Both the position numbers and the translations under genes were made by a program. Under the pieces are notes generated by a model. That model ran no database searches. It had not been told where the DNA came from and was given only the letters and a program-made list of their open reading frames with translations. From Streptomyces griseus subsp. griseus (lineage in GTDB: Bacteria > Actinomycetota > Actinomycetes > Streptomycetales > Streptomycetaceae): a DNA stretch of 64,000 nt. Shown here piece after piece: positions 9,140-17,953 of the stretch. Positions within the stretch are counted from its first letter, which is position 1; each line of letters begins with the position of its first letter. Location: NCBI RefSeq assembly GCF_000720255.1, contig NZ_JOJE01000018.1, positions 124,001-188,000 of the forward strand. Reading direction: 5' to 3'.

Positions 9140-10305
9140 GCGGCGGGCGGCGGATCGTGACCGCGCTGGTGGCGGTGCTCGCGCTGCTCCTGCTGCCCCT
9201 GGCGGGCACGGCCGTTGCGGACGGGCCGACCGTCAGGCTGGACAAGTCCCAGGCGGGGACAGGGGGTTCGATCACCGCGAGCGGGAGCGGCTGGCGTCCC
9301 CGGACGCTGCTGATGCTGCTGGTCTGCGGGCAGTCGGTGCCCTCGCGGGGGGTGCTCGGCGGTACCAACTCCTGCGCCAACGCGGACGGCCGGGCCGTCA
9401 CCACCGACGCCGGCGGGCACTTCAGCAGGAGGCTGCCGGTGACCGAACCGCCGGTGCCGTGCCCGTGCGTGGTGCACGTGGCCACCGTGACGGGCGCGAA
9501 GGCGGAGGCTGACGCCGTCTTCCAGGTCGCCGGGCACCCCGTCCGGCCGCTGCCCGAGCAGACGGCCGGCGGACGTCTCTCGGTGCTCACCGACACCCGG
9601 CTGGAGGGCTCCAGCGGCCTGCTGACCTGGTTCGGGGCGCCACCGGCCCGCACGCTCGTCCTCACCGTCGGCAACGTCGGCCCCGGCCCCGTGAAGAACC
9701 CCGTCTTCCAGGTCGGCACCGCGCACGGCGTGTTCGCCCCGCAGTGGCAGGAACAGCAGTGGCGCGGCACCCTCGCACCCGGTGGCAAGGCACGGATCAG
9801 ACTGCCGGTCGAGCTCGCGGCCGGGGCGCACGGCGACTACACGGTCTCGCTGAAGTACGGCGGGAAGGTCCTCGCCGAGCAGCCGTGGGCCGTGGGCCGT
9901 CCCTGGGGCGTGACCCTGTTCTGGCTCCTGCTCTGCCTGGTCGTGCCGACGGCCCTGTTCCGCATCGGCATGGCCGTGGTGGACCGGGTCCGGCCCCGGA
10001 GGCCGGGACACGGCGGCGGGGGCGGGACACAGCCCGGCGCGGCGAGCCGCACCCGGCCCGGCGGCGCGCGCCGGACGTGGCCCGGACTCGGGCTCCCCGG
10101 CGGTGCCCGGTTCCGTGGCCGGCGCCCGCCCGAACGCACCGCGCGCCTGCCGGGGTTCGGCGCCGCCGACAGCGCGTCCCCGACGTCCCCGACCCTGCCG
10201 TGGTTCACCCCGGACTCCGACCCGGGCACGCCCGGCCGGCTCTCCGCACCGCACGACGACAGCCCGACGAGTCCTACGACTCCCACCAGGAAGGGACCCA
10301 TGTGA
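9136..10305 (+). CDS. Secreted protein with Ig-like N-terminus and one late membrane helix
   Basis: The 389-residue product has a signal peptide (MSGGRRIVTALVAVLALLLL) and an N-terminal domain of the type VRLDKSQAGTGGSITASGSGW, which resembles neocarzinostatin-like or IPT-like beta domains. A second beta-rich part (LVLTVGNVGPGPVKNPVFQVG) follows, then a membrane helix (WGVTLFWLLLCLVVPTALF) at about residues 255-273 and a 110-residue Arg/Gly/Pro-rich cytoplasmic tail. Four Cys around residues 64-112 may form extracellular disulphides. It overlaps the upstream gene by four bases and the downstream GTG by four. No function is recognised. The long basic tail is unusual for a surface protein. Confidence 0.78.
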   Translation: MSGGRRIVTALVAVLALLLLPLAGTAVADGPTVRLDKSQAGTGGSITASGSGWRPRTLLMLLVCGQSVPSRGVLGGTNSCANADGRAVTTDAGGHFSRRLPVTEPPVPCPCVVHVATVTGAKAEADAVFQVAGHPVRPLPEQTAGGRLSVLTDTRLEGSSGLLTWFGAPPARTLVLTVGNVGPGPVKNPVFQVGTAHGVFAPQWQEQQWRGTLAPGGKARIRLPVELAAGAHGDYTVSLKYGGKVLAEQPWAVGRPWGVTLFWLLLCLVVPTALFRIGMAVVDRVRPRRPGHGGGGGTQPGAASRTRPGGARRTWPGLGLPGGARFRGRRPPERTARLPGFGAADSASPTSPTLPWFTPDSDPGTPGRLSAPHDDSPTSPTTPTRKGPM

Positions 10306-11591
10306 GAACGCGAAGGAGAGCGGGCGCGGCGGGCGTCGCGCTGCTGTGCGGCGGGGCGGCCGCCCTGCTGGGCGTGGCGGTGGCCACCCCGGCGCAGGCC
10401 GCCGAGGTGTCGTACGCGACCAAGTGCATACCGCCGGCGGGCGTCGGCCTGCCCGACGTCGAGGGCACCACCAAGGTCGAGATCACCGCACCGGCGACGG
10501 CGAAGGTCGGCGACACCGTCGACGTCGTCTGGAAGTTCACACAGGCCGCATCGAAGAACCCCGACATCATCGACCTGCCCGCGAACTCGGTCCAGCCGTC
10601 CGGCACCCTGAAGGCGGCCGGCGCGCAGACAGCCGACATCGCGCTGCAGGGGCCGCGGGAGAACCCTGCCATCCCCAAGGGCGGCGCCATGGTGCTGTCC
10701 GACATGAAGGGCACCCTGAAGCTGACGGCGGCGGGGCAGGTGACGCTGACGCCGGACGCGTACACGGTCAACGCCATGGGGACCGACACCAAGTGCGCGC
10801 CGACGCAGGCGGTCGCCTCGGCGGCGACCATCACGGTGACGGCGGGAAGCGGCGGTACGCCGAGCACCACGCCGGATCCGACGGGCTCCGGGTCGACCTC
10901 ACCGACGCCGTCCGGCAGGCCCAGCGTGTCACCGAGCCTGACCCCGACCGGCGACGGCGGGCAGACCGACTTCACCGGCAAGCAGGTCCAGGTCCCCTAC
11001 GCCTGCAGGACGCCCATCGGCGACAAGGAGGCGACCTCGCCGGTACAGATCAACGCCAAGAAGAACGGGGGGAGTTACGACCTCACCGTGAAGTTCGGGA
11101 AGTCGGTGATGGACAGCCCGGCGAACATTCCCAAGGGCTCGGTCGAGCCGTCGATGCAGATCGTCCTGGGCGGCGCGGACACCGGCTCCGTGCAGGTGGC
11201 GGGCCCGGCCAACGCGGCGGACATCAAGGCGGGCGACCCCATCGAGATCCCCGACCTGACCGGCACCTACAAGCCGGGCGCGTCCGGCAAGTCGACGCTG
11301 TCGCCCGGCACCCTGACGATCAAGGCCCTCGGTACGACCACGACCTGCACCCCGAAGCAGTCGCTGGTCTCCCTCACCCTGGACACCTCCAAGCAGGAGG
11401 GCGGCGCCTCGGGCGGATCCTCCTCCGGCGGCACCTCCGGCGGTTCGGGCGGTACGTCGTCCTCCGGCGGCCTCGCCGAGACCGGCGCCGCCGACCACGG
11501 CAGCCTCAAGGCCCTCGCCCTGGTCGCCGGTACAGCGGTCCTCCTGGGCGGTGCGGTCTTCACCCTCCTGCCGGGCAGGCGAACGCGCTGA
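10302..11591 (+). CDS. Secreted two-domain protein with LAETG sorting signal
   Basis: The 429-residue product starts with a signal peptide (RAGAAGVALLCGGAAALLGV, cut near AQAAE). It carries two copies of the roughly 130-residue domain also seen in the first gene of the operon: copy 1 begins at YATKC and copy 2 at YACRTPIGDK. A Ser/Thr/Pro linker of about 40 residues separates them. The C-terminus has a Gly/Ser linker, LAETG, a hydrophobic helix and RRTR, matching the LAXTG signal used by class E sortases of Streptomyces. The GTG start lies across the stop of the previous gene with GGAAGGGA upstream. Copy 2 is closer to the first gene than copy 1 is, suggesting duplication within the operon. 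Function unknown. Confidence 0.85.
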   Translation: MRTRRRAGAAGVALLCGGAAALLGVAVATPAQAAEVSYATKCIPPAGVGLPDVEGTTKVEITAPATAKVGDTVDVVWKFTQAASKNPDIIDLPANSVQPSGTLKAAGAQTADIALQGPRENPAIPKGGAMVLSDMKGTLKLTAAGQVTLTPDAYTVNAMGTDTKCAPTQAVASAATITVTAGSGGTPSTTPDPTGSGSTSPTPSGRPSVSPSLTPTGDGGQTDFTGKQVQVPYACRTPIGDKEATSPVQINAKKNGGSYDLTVKFGKSVMDSPANIPKGSVEPSMQIVLGGADTGSVQVAGPANAADIKAGDPIEIPDLTGTYKPGASGKSTLSPGTLTIKALGTTTTCTPKQSLVSLTLDTSKQEGGASGGSSSGGTSGGSGGTSSSGGLAETGAADHGSLKALALVAGTAVLLGGAVFTLLPGRRTR

Positions 11592-11612
11592 CCCGCACCC
11601 CGCACAAAACCA

Positions 11613-11646
11613 GGGGGCCACCGCATCCGAGGATGCGGTGGCCCCC
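11613..11646. terminator. Strong bidirectional terminator hairpin
   Basis: Sixteen-base perfect arms (GGGGGCCACCGCATCC and its complement) with a two-base loop lie between the convergent operon end at 11591 and the transporter end at 11669. Confidence 0.85.
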
Positions 11647-11668
11647 CGCAGGACAGCCGGACGTGACG

Positions 11669-13165
11669 TCAGTTGACGTCGCCCATGAGTTCCTTGACGC
11701 GCTTGCGGTACATCCAGACCGCCGCGCCGGCGACGACGGCGAGGGTCGCCTCCAGGGCCACCACGCCCGTCTTGTTGAGGTCGACGCCCGCGATGGAGAG
11801 CAGGCCGGTCGTGGCGTCACCGGCGGTGACGGCCAGGAACCAGACGCCCATCATCTGGGAGGCGTACTTCGCGGGAGCCATCTTCGTGGTGACGGACAGG
11901 CCGACCGGGGAGATGGTCAGCTCGCCGACGGTCTGCACGAAGTAGATCGCCGCCAGCCACAGCGCGGCCGCCTTGTGACCGCCCTCGGCGATCGACAGCG
12001 GCGCGAGGAACAGGAAGAACGACGCGCCGACCAGGACCAGGCCCATCGTGAACTTCACGGCCGTGCTCGGCTCCTTGCCGCGCCGCGCCAGCGCCAGCCA
12101 CGCCCAGGCGAAGACCGGGGCCAGCGCCATGATCATGACCGGATTGACGGACTGGTACCAGGAGACCGGGAACTCCCAGCCGAAGACGGTGTTCTTCGCC
12201 GACGACTCGGCGAACAGCGACACCGTCGAGCCGCCCTGGTCGTAGATCATCCAGAACACGGCCGCGGCCACGAAGAACCAGATGTACGCGGACATCTTCG
12301 ACTGCTCGGCGCGGGTCAGCTCCTTGTCCCGCTTGATCCGGGCGATGACCAGGATCGGGATGATCACACCGGCGAGGGTGAGCGGGACCAGCAGCCAGTT
12401 CAGCGTGTAGTGGCCGGAGAAGCCGACGATCGCGTAGAAGACCGCCGCGACGCCCGCCCACAGCGCAGACTTGCGCAGCGTGGCCGCCTTCTCCTCGGCC
12501 GAGAGCGGCGTCGGGACGACGCTGGAGCGCGCGCTCAAGTGACGGCTGCCCAGCAGGAACTGGGCGAGACCCAGCGCCATGCCGAGCGCGGCGAGCGCGA
12601 AGCCCAGGTGCCAGCCGACGTTCTCACCGATGGTGCCGATGACCAGCGGGGCCGCGAAGGCACCGAGGTTGATGCCGATGTAGAAGATCGTGAAGCCGCC
12701 GTCGCGGCGCGGATCCTGCGGGCCGTCGTAGAGGTGGCCGACCATCGTGGAGATGTTGGCCTTCAGCAGGCCGGACCCGATCGCGACCAGGCCGAGGCCC
12801 GCGTAGAAGGTGCTGGCGCTCGGCAGGGCCAGGGTCAGGTGGCCCACCATGATGACCGCGCCCGCGACGGCGACCGTCTTGCGGGGACCGAGGACACGGT
12901 CCGCGAACCAGCCACCGGGGAGGGTGAGCAGGTACACCAGCGACACGTACACCGAGTAGATCGCGGTCGCGGTCGCCGCGCTCAGGTGCAGCCCGCCCGG
13001 TGCCACCAGGTACAGCGGGAGCAGGGCCCTCATGCCGTAGTAGGAGAAGCGCTCCCACATCTCGGTCATGAAGAGAGTGGCCAGTCCTCGTGGGTGGCCG
13101 AAGAAGGTCTTCCCGGTGCCGGGGGTGCCCGGTCGGACCGAGTCCGTCGTCAGGCTGGACGCCAT
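11669..13165 (-). CDS. POT-family proton-dependent oligopeptide transporter
   Basis: This 498-residue polytopic membrane protein belongs to the POT/PTR family of proton-coupled di- and tripeptide importers. The family signature is visible at the N-terminus (MTEMWERFSYYGMRALLPLYL, containing the ExxERFxYY motif), together with GGWFADRVLGPRKTV and FTIFYIGINLGAF. About 12 to 14 hydrophobic helices can be counted. The open frame extends upstream to 13264, but ATG 13165 follows AAGGAA at six bases and gives the usual MASSLTTD-type cytoplasmic start. It is monocistronic, with a strong terminator on its 3' side. Confidence 0.93.
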   Translation of the reverse strand: MASSLTTDSVRPGTPGTGKTFFGHPRGLATLFMTEMWERFSYYGMRALLPLYLVAPGGLHLSAATATAIYSVYVSLVYLLTLPGGWFADRVLGPRKTVAVAGAVIMVGHLTLALPSASTFYAGLGLVAIGSGLLKANISTMVGHLYDGPQDPRRDGGFTIFYIGINLGAFAAPLVIGTIGENVGWHLGFALAALGMALGLAQFLLGSRHLSARSSVVPTPLSAEEKAATLRKSALWAGVAAVFYAIVGFSGHYTLNWLLVPLTLAGVIIPILVIARIKRDKELTRAEQSKMSAYIWFFVAAAVFWMIYDQGGSTVSLFAESSAKNTVFGWEFPVSWYQSVNPVMIMALAPVFAWAWLALARRGKEPSTAVKFTMGLVLVGASFFLFLAPLSIAEGGHKAAALWLAAIYFVQTVGELTISPVGLSVTTKMAPAKYASQMMGVWFLAVTAGDATTGLLSIAGVDLNKTGVVALEATLAVVAGAAVWMYRKRVKELMGDVN

Positions 13166-13539
13166 GGTCGTTCCTTGCTGAGGGGCTTTCCTTTCGAGGC
13201 CGGCGGTTGCCGGCCCGCACACAAAAGAGACCTTCAGCGGCAGATGAGCGCCAAAGGTCCCCACGGTGCTACAGGCGTAGATTCACCATACGGCAGGACA
13301 GTGCCGGATATGGAAGGACTTGAGACAGGGATCACAGGGGATCACGGAACTCTGGGCGCTGTTTCGAAGGTCCCCATCAGAATGACACCCCCTGACCGCA
13401 GGTCCGTACCAAGATCGCGGCGGGGTTGCGGGGGCTCGGTGAGAAACCTGTGCGCAGTTGTGTCCGGCATGTCCCTCGGTAAGAAACAGAGGCGTCGATC
13501 ACACCTATGAGTGACCACCGGGCGGACTACCATCAGCTC
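13166..13539. other. Non-coding divergent gap before the two-component system
   Basis: This 374-base gap separates the transporter from the divergent response-regulator gene. It holds two GGATCAC direct repeats, a repeated AAGGTCCCCA decamer (about 13253 and 13369), and the imperfect arms GACCTT/AAGGTC 19 bases apart near 13229. No gene is supported. Confidence 0.5.
13329..13345 (+). promoter_or_regulatory. Direct repeat GGATCAC with 10-base period
   Basis: GGATCAC occurs at 13329 and again at 13339, one helical turn apart. Such spacing is typical of sites for OmpR/PhoB-type response regulators, and a gene for one follows about 200 bases downstream. Autoregulation is a guess. Confidence 0.35.
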
Positions 13540-14217
13540 ATGACCCGTGTACTGCTCGCCGAGGACGATGCGTCCATCTCGGAGCCGCTGGCCCGCGCAC
13601 TGCGCCGGGAAGGTTACGAGGTCGAGGTCCGCGAGGACGGCCCGACGGCGCTCGACGCCGGCATCCAGGGCGGCATCGACCTGGTCGTGCTGGACCTCGG
13701 CCTGCCCGGCATGGACGGGCTCGAGGTGGCCCGCCGGCTGCGTGCCGAAGGGCACACCATCCCCATCCTGATCCTGACCGCGCGCGCCGACGAGGTGGAC
13801 ACCGTGGTCGGCCTCGACGCGGGCGCCGACGACTACGTCACCAAGCCCTTCCGGCTCGCCGAGCTGCTCGCCCGCGTCCGGGCCCTGCTGCGGCGCGGCG
13901 CCGCCGAGCCGCAGCAGCCGCCCGCCACCCACGGCGTGCGCATCGACGTCGAGTCGCACCGCGCGTGGATGGGTGACGAGGAGCTCCAGCTCACCGCCAA
14001 GGAGTTCGACCTGCTGCGGGTGCTGGTGCGGGACGCGGGCCGGGTCGTCACCCGCGACCAGCTGATGCGCGAGGTCTGGGACACCACCTGGTGGTCGTCG
14101 ACCAAGACCCTCGACATGCACATCTCGTGGCTGCGCAAGAAGCTCGGCGACGACGCGGCGAACCCCCGCTACATCGCGACGGTGCGCGGCGTGGGCTTCC
14201 GCTTCGAGAAGAGCTGA
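13540..14217 (+). CDS. OmpR/PhoB-family response regulator
   Basis: The 225-residue regulator has a receiver domain (VLLAEDDASISEPLARALR; phospho-acceptor Asp52 in VVLDLGLPGMDGLE; LTARAD; KPFRLAELLARVRA) and a C-terminal winged helix (LTAKEFDLLRVLVRDAG, STKTLDMHISWLRKKLGDD, IATVRGVGFRFE). Two starts compete: ATG 13507 adds 11 residues, and ATG 13540 gives the canonical MTRVLLAEDD beginning. I chose the latter on family form, although neither has a strong Shine-Dalgarno sequence. The sensor kinase follows after 46 bases. The stimulus is not evident. Confidence 0.93.
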   Translation: MTRVLLAEDDASISEPLARALRREGYEVEVREDGPTALDAGIQGGIDLVVLDLGLPGMDGLEVARRLRAEGHTIPILILTARADEVDTVVGLDAGADDYVTKPFRLAELLARVRALLRRGAAEPQQPPATHGVRIDVESHRAWMGDEELQLTAKEFDLLRVLVRDAGRVVTRDQLMREVWDTTWWSSTKTLDMHISWLRKKLGDDAANPRYIATVRGVGFRFEKS

Positions 14218-14263
14218 GCCCACGGGCTCCCACGGGACAACGGGCTTTCCGGGATAAGAGGAC

Positions 14264-15541
14264 ATGCGCCGCCGACTGATCCAGTCCACGCTCGCCGTGG
14301 TTCTCGTCGTCATCGCGGTCTTCGGCGTGTCCCTGGTGATCGTAGAGAGCCGCACGATCAGCAGCAGCGCCCAGGAACGCGTCGACTCCGAGGCGGTCCG
14401 GCTGGTCGGCATCGTCGACAGCCGGCTGCTCGGCAAGGAGGACGTCACCGAGGACATCCTGCACGAGCAGGTCACCCAGGACCGCTACGCCGTGATCACG
14501 ATCCCCGGACGCCCGGTCATCGAGGTCGGCACCAAACCGGCCGGTGACGTCATCCGCGCCGAGGAGCGGGGCGAGGAGGGCGAGCTCGTCCGGGTCGAGG
14601 AGTCGCGCTCCACCGTGACCCGGGAGGTCGGCCGGACCCTGCTGATCATCGGCGCGGTGGCGCTGCTCGCCGTGATCGCCGCCGTCCTCCTCGCGATCCG
14701 CCAGGCCAACCGTCTGACGTCCCCGCTGACCGACCTCGCCGAGACCGCCGAGCGCCTCGGCTCCGGCGATCCGCGCCCCCGCCACAAGCGGTACGGCGTC
14801 CATGAGCTGGACCGGGTCGCCGACGTCCTCGACTCCTCCGCCGAGCGCATCGCCCGCATGCTCACCGCCGAGCGACGCCTCGCCGCCGACGCCTCCCACC
14901 AGCTGCGCACACCGCTCACCGCGCTGTCGATGCGCCTGGAGGAGATCACCCTCACCGACGACCCGGACACGGTGAAGGAGGAGGCGACCATCGCGCTCAC
15001 GCAGGTCGAGCGGCTCACGGACGTCGTCGAGCGCCTCCTGACCAACTCCCGTGACCCCCGCACGGGCTCCGCCGTCTCCTTCGACCTGGACGAGGTCATC
15101 CAGCAGCAGCTCGCGGAGTGGCGCCCCGCCTACCGCAGCGCGGGCCGCGCCATCGTCAGCTCGGGCAAGCGCCATCTCCAGGCCGTCGGGACACCCGGCG
15201 CGGTGGCGCAGGTGCTGGCGGCGCTGATCGAGAACTCGCTGATGCACGGGGGCGGCACGGTGGCGCTGCGCACCCGCGTCATCGGCAACCAGGCGGTCGT
15301 CGAGGTGACCGACGAGGGCCCCGGCGTCCCCGCCGACCTCGGGGCGCGGATCTTCGAGCGGACGATCAGCGGACGCAATTCCACCGGCATCGGCCTGGCC
15401 GTCGCCCGCGACCTCGCGGAGGCCGACGGAGGCCGCCTGGAGATGCTCCAGGCCCAGCCGCCGGTCTTCGGCCTGTTCCTGTCCCGCGAGCCCATCAAGC
15501 GCTCCCTGGTGCCGGACGAGGACGAGCCGACGGTCCGCTGA
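14264..15541 (+). CDS. Sensor histidine kinase
   Basis: The 425-residue membrane kinase has a first helix at about residues 7-27, an extracytoplasmic sensor region of about 95 residues, a second helix near 125-147, a HAMP-like linker (NRLTSPLTDLAETAERLGSG), and the dimerisation helix with phospho-accepting His212 in DASHQLRTPLTAL. The ATPase part shows ALIENSLMHGGG (N box), VTDEGPGVPAD (G1) and GIGLAVARDLAEADGG (G2). It pairs with the upstream regulator. The sensor region is rich in Asp, Glu and Arg, without a recognisable ligand domain. ATG 14264 has GATAAGAGGACA upstream. Confidence 0.94.
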   Translation: MRRRLIQSTLAVVLVVIAVFGVSLVIVESRTISSSAQERVDSEAVRLVGIVDSRLLGKEDVTEDILHEQVTQDRYAVITIPGRPVIEVGTKPAGDVIRAEERGEEGELVRVEESRSTVTREVGRTLLIIGAVALLAVIAAVLLAIRQANRLTSPLTDLAETAERLGSGDPRPRHKRYGVHELDRVADVLDSSAERIARMLTAERRLAADASHQLRTPLTALSMRLEEITLTDDPDTVKEEATIALTQVERLTDVVERLLTNSRDPRTGSAVSFDLDEVIQQQLAEWRPAYRSAGRAIVSSGKRHLQAVGTPGAVAQVLAALIENSLMHGGGTVALRTRVIGNQAVVEVTDEGPGVPADLGARIFERTISGRNSTGIGLAVARDLAEADGGRLEMLQAQPPVFGLFLSREPIKRSLVPDEDEPTVR

Positions 15542-15595
15542 GGCCGACGCGCGCTCCAGCCCCGCCACGCGCCCCCGGCCCTCGCACGACGCGCG

Positions 15596-16096
15596 TCAGC
15601 TGACCCGCGACCTCGGCTTCTCCTGTGCCTCCGCCTCCAGGAACGACTCCGCGTCGGCCACGGCCTCCCGGGCCGGCAGCGTGCGGAACACCCAGCTGCG
15701 GTAGGACCAGAACCGGAAGAGCGTCGCGACGCCGATGCCGAGGAACTTGAAGATGTTGCTCTGCAGCGGGCTGTCCCAGCCGAATCCGTACGTCGCCACG
15801 TACAGAACGCCGTTCTCGATGACCAGGCCGATCGCGCTGAACAGCAGGAACAGCGTGAGTTCCTTGGTTCGGCGGCTCCGGTCGCGATCCCGGTAGGTGA
15901 AGTAGCGGAAGCCGAAGTAGTTGAAGATGATCGCCACGACGGTCGCGATCACACTGGCCCGCACCACCTGGAGGTCGGTGACGTGGCGTACCAGGTTGAA
16001 CACACCCAGGTTGACGAGAGTTCCGGCACCACCCACGGCACCGAACTTGGCCACTTCGTGCACGAGCCGTCGAAGCCCGGAGGAACCACGTTCCAT
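15596..16096 (-). CDS. GtrA-family membrane protein
   Basis: This 166-residue protein has four hydrophobic segments in the GtrA pattern: EVAKFGAVGGAGTLVNLGVF, VIATVVAIIFNYFGFRYFTY, LFLLFSAIGLVIENGVLYV and IFKFLGIGVATLFRFWSYRSWVF. GtrA proteins are proposed to flip polyprenyl-linked sugars during polysaccharide or wall-polymer decoration. The C-terminal 30 residues are charged and cytoplasmic. It is convergent with the sensor kinase gene (54-base gap) and divergent from purK. No glycosyltransferase partner lies directly adjacent. Confidence 0.88.
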   Translation of the reverse strand: MERGSSGLRRLVHEVAKFGAVGGAGTLVNLGVFNLVRHVTDLQVVRASVIATVVAIIFNYFGFRYFTYRDRDRSRRTKELTLFLLFSAIGLVIENGVLYVATYGFGWDSPLQSNIFKFLGIGVATLFRFWSYRSWVFRTLPAREAVADAESFLEAEAQEKPRSRVS

Positions 16097-16280
16097 GGTC
16101 GTACAGGCCCCCGTCCGGTCGGATTCGTCAACCCAGTCATGCTAACCACCCCCTCCGGGGATTGCCTGTGGACCGGCTCACGGGTCGGCCACAGCACGGA
16201 AAGAGGTCGTGAAACACCCGTTATGAGGCCGGAAAGGGATGGGTAAGAGGGACTGAATCAGGGCCGCGCGGCCCGGCCGA

Positions 16281-16293
16281 TACCCTAGGGGCG
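16281..16293 (+). promoter_or_regulatory. -10-like TACCCT placed for a leaderless purK transcript
   Basis: TACCCT at 16281-16286 ends six bases before the GTG of purK. If it is a -10 element, transcription would begin at or next to the start codon. AGGGG also lies just before the GTG but is too close for a good Shine-Dalgarno sequence. Confidence 0.35.
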
Positions 16294-17432
16294 TGACGTT
16301 CCCGGTAGTCGGCATGGTCGGCGGGGGCCAGCTCGCGCGTATGACACACGAAGCGGGCATCCCGTTGGGCATCAGGTTCAAGCTCCTCAGTGACACCCCT
16401 CAGGACTCCGCGGCGCAGGTCGTGAACGATGTCGTCATCGGCGACTATCGCGACCTGGAGACGCTGCGCGAGTTCGCGCGCGGCTGTGACGTGATCACCT
16501 TCGATCACGAACACGTGCCGACCGAGCACCTCAGAGCCCTGGAGGCGGACGGTATTCCCGTGCGCCCCGGCCCCGACGCGCTCGTGCACGCCCAGGACAA
16601 GGGCGTGATGCGCGCGAAACTCGACGCGATCGGTGTGCCGTGCCCCAGGCACCGCATCGTGAGCGACCCGCGGGACGTGGCCGCGTTCGCCGCCGAGGGC
16701 GACGGCTTCCCGGTCGTCCTCAAGACCGTCCGCGGCGGCTACGACGGCAAGGGCGTGTGGGTGGTGGACTCCGTCGAGGAGGCAGCCGACCCCTTCCGCG
16801 CCGGCGTCCCCGTGCTCGCCGAGGAGAAGGTCGACTTCGTCCGCGAGCTCGCCGCCAACGTGGTGCGCTCCCCGCACGGCCAGGCCGTGGCCTACCCGGT
16901 CGTCGAGTCGCAGCAGGTCGACGGCGTCTGCGACACGGTGATCGCGCCCGCCCCCGACCTCGACCACGGCCTGGCCCTGCGCGCCGAGGAGATGGCGCTG
17001 CGGATCGCCCAGGAACTCGGTGTCGTCGGCCACCTCGCCGTCGAGCTGTTCCAGACCCGCGACGGCCGCATCCTCGTCAACGAACTGGCGATGCGCCCCC
17101 ACAACTCGGGCCACTGGTCGATGGACGGCGCGGTCACCTCGCAGTTCGCCAACCACGTCCGCGCGGTGCTGGACCTGCCCCTCGGCGACCCGCGCCCGCG
17201 CGCGACGTGGACGGTCATGGTCAACGTCCTCGGCGGCGACTTCCCGGACATGTACGCGGCGTACCTGCACTGCATGGCCCGCGACCCCCAGCTGAAGATC
17301 CACATGTACGGCAAGGACGTGAAGCCCGGCCGCAAGGTCGGACACGTCAACACATACGGCGACGACCTGGACGACGTTCTCGAACGCGCACGTCACGCTG
17401 CCGGCTACCTGAGAGGCACGATCACCGAATGA
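16293..17432 (+). CDS. purK: 5-(carboxyamino)imidazole ribonucleotide synthase
   Basis: PurK uses ATP and bicarbonate to make N5-CAIR from AIR in de novo purine synthesis. The 379-residue ATP-grasp protein shows the N-terminal [47 protein letters not shown] (ATP-grasp loop), and [16 protein letters not shown] with the metal-binding Glu/Asn pair. Length is standard for the family. The start is GTG 16293, possibly leaderless. The stop overlaps purE by four bases, so both steps of the N5-CAIR route are co-translated. Confidence 0.97.
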   Translation: MTFPVVGMVGGGQLARMTHEAGIPLGIRFKLLSDTPQDSAAQVVNDVVIGDYRDLETLREFARGCDVITFDHEHVPTEHLRALEADGIPVRPGPDALVHAQDKGVMRAKLDAIGVPCPRHRIVSDPRDVAAFAAEGDGFPVVLKTVRGGYDGKGVWVVDSVEEAADPFRAGVPVLAEEKVDFVRELAANVVRSPHGQAVAYPVVESQQVDGVCDTVIAPAPDLDHGLALRAEEMALRIAQELGVVGHLAVELFQTRDGRILVNELAMRPHNSGHWSMDGAVTSQFANHVRAVLDLPLGDPRPRATWTVMVNVLGGDFPDMYAAYLHCMARDPQLKIHMYGKDVKPGRKVGHVNTYGDDLDDVLERARHAAGYLRGTITE

Positions 17433-17953
17433 GCCCAGTTGTAGGCATCGTCATGGGTTCGGACTCCGACTGGCCCGTCATGGAGGCCGCCGCCCAGGCC
17501 CTCGACGAGTTCGAGATCGCGTACGAGGTCGACGTCGTCTCCGCGCACCGCATGCCGCGCGAGATGATCGCGTACGGCGAGCAGGCGGCGGACCGGGGTC
17601 TCAAGGTGATCATCGCGGGTGCGGGCGGCGCCGCCCATCTGCCCGGCATGCTCGCCTCCGTCACCCCGCTGCCGGTGATCGGCGTGCCCGTGCCGCTGAA
17701 GTACCTGGACGGCATGGACTCGCTGCTGTCGATCGTGCAGATGCCGGCCGGTGTCCCGGTCGCCACCGTCTCGGTCGCCGGCGCGCGCAACGCCGGCCTG
17801 CTCGCGGCCCGCATCCTCGCCGCGCACGACGAGGAACTCCTCGGCCGCATGCGTGAGTTCCAGCAGGAACTGAACGACCAGGCCACCGAGAAGGGCAAGC
17901 GCCTGCGCTCCAAGGTCGAGGGCTCGGGCAGCGGCTTCGGCTTCGGGAAGTGA
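17429..17953 (+). CDS. purE: N5-carboxyaminoimidazole ribonucleotide mutase
   Basis: PurE class I converts N5-CAIR to CAIR. The 174-residue protein has [16 protein letters not shown] (phosphate loop), [11 protein letters not shown] with the catalytic His, and [16 protein letters not shown] and [22 protein letters not shown], as in octameric PurE. ATG 17429 overlaps the purK stop (ATGA); the long upstream open frame is a purK shadow. The C-terminus ends in a Gly/Ser/Phe-rich tail ([10 protein letters not shown]), somewhat longer than in E. coli PurE. It overlaps the following dipeptidase GTG by four bases. Confidence 0.97.
   Translation: MSPVVGIVMGSDSDWPVMEAAAQALDEFEIAYEVDVVSAHRMPREMIAYGEQAADRGLKVIIAGAGGAAHLPGMLASVTPLPVIGVPVPLKYLDGMDSLLSIVQMPAGVPVATVSVAGARNAGLLAARILAAHDEELLGRMREFQQELNDQATEKGKRLRSKVEGSGSGFGFGK

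Noticed and set aside
10103..13510. 1135-codon plus-strand frame over the surface operon and transporter
   Set aside because: It overlaps confidently assigned genes and a perfect terminator hairpin, and shows no domain.
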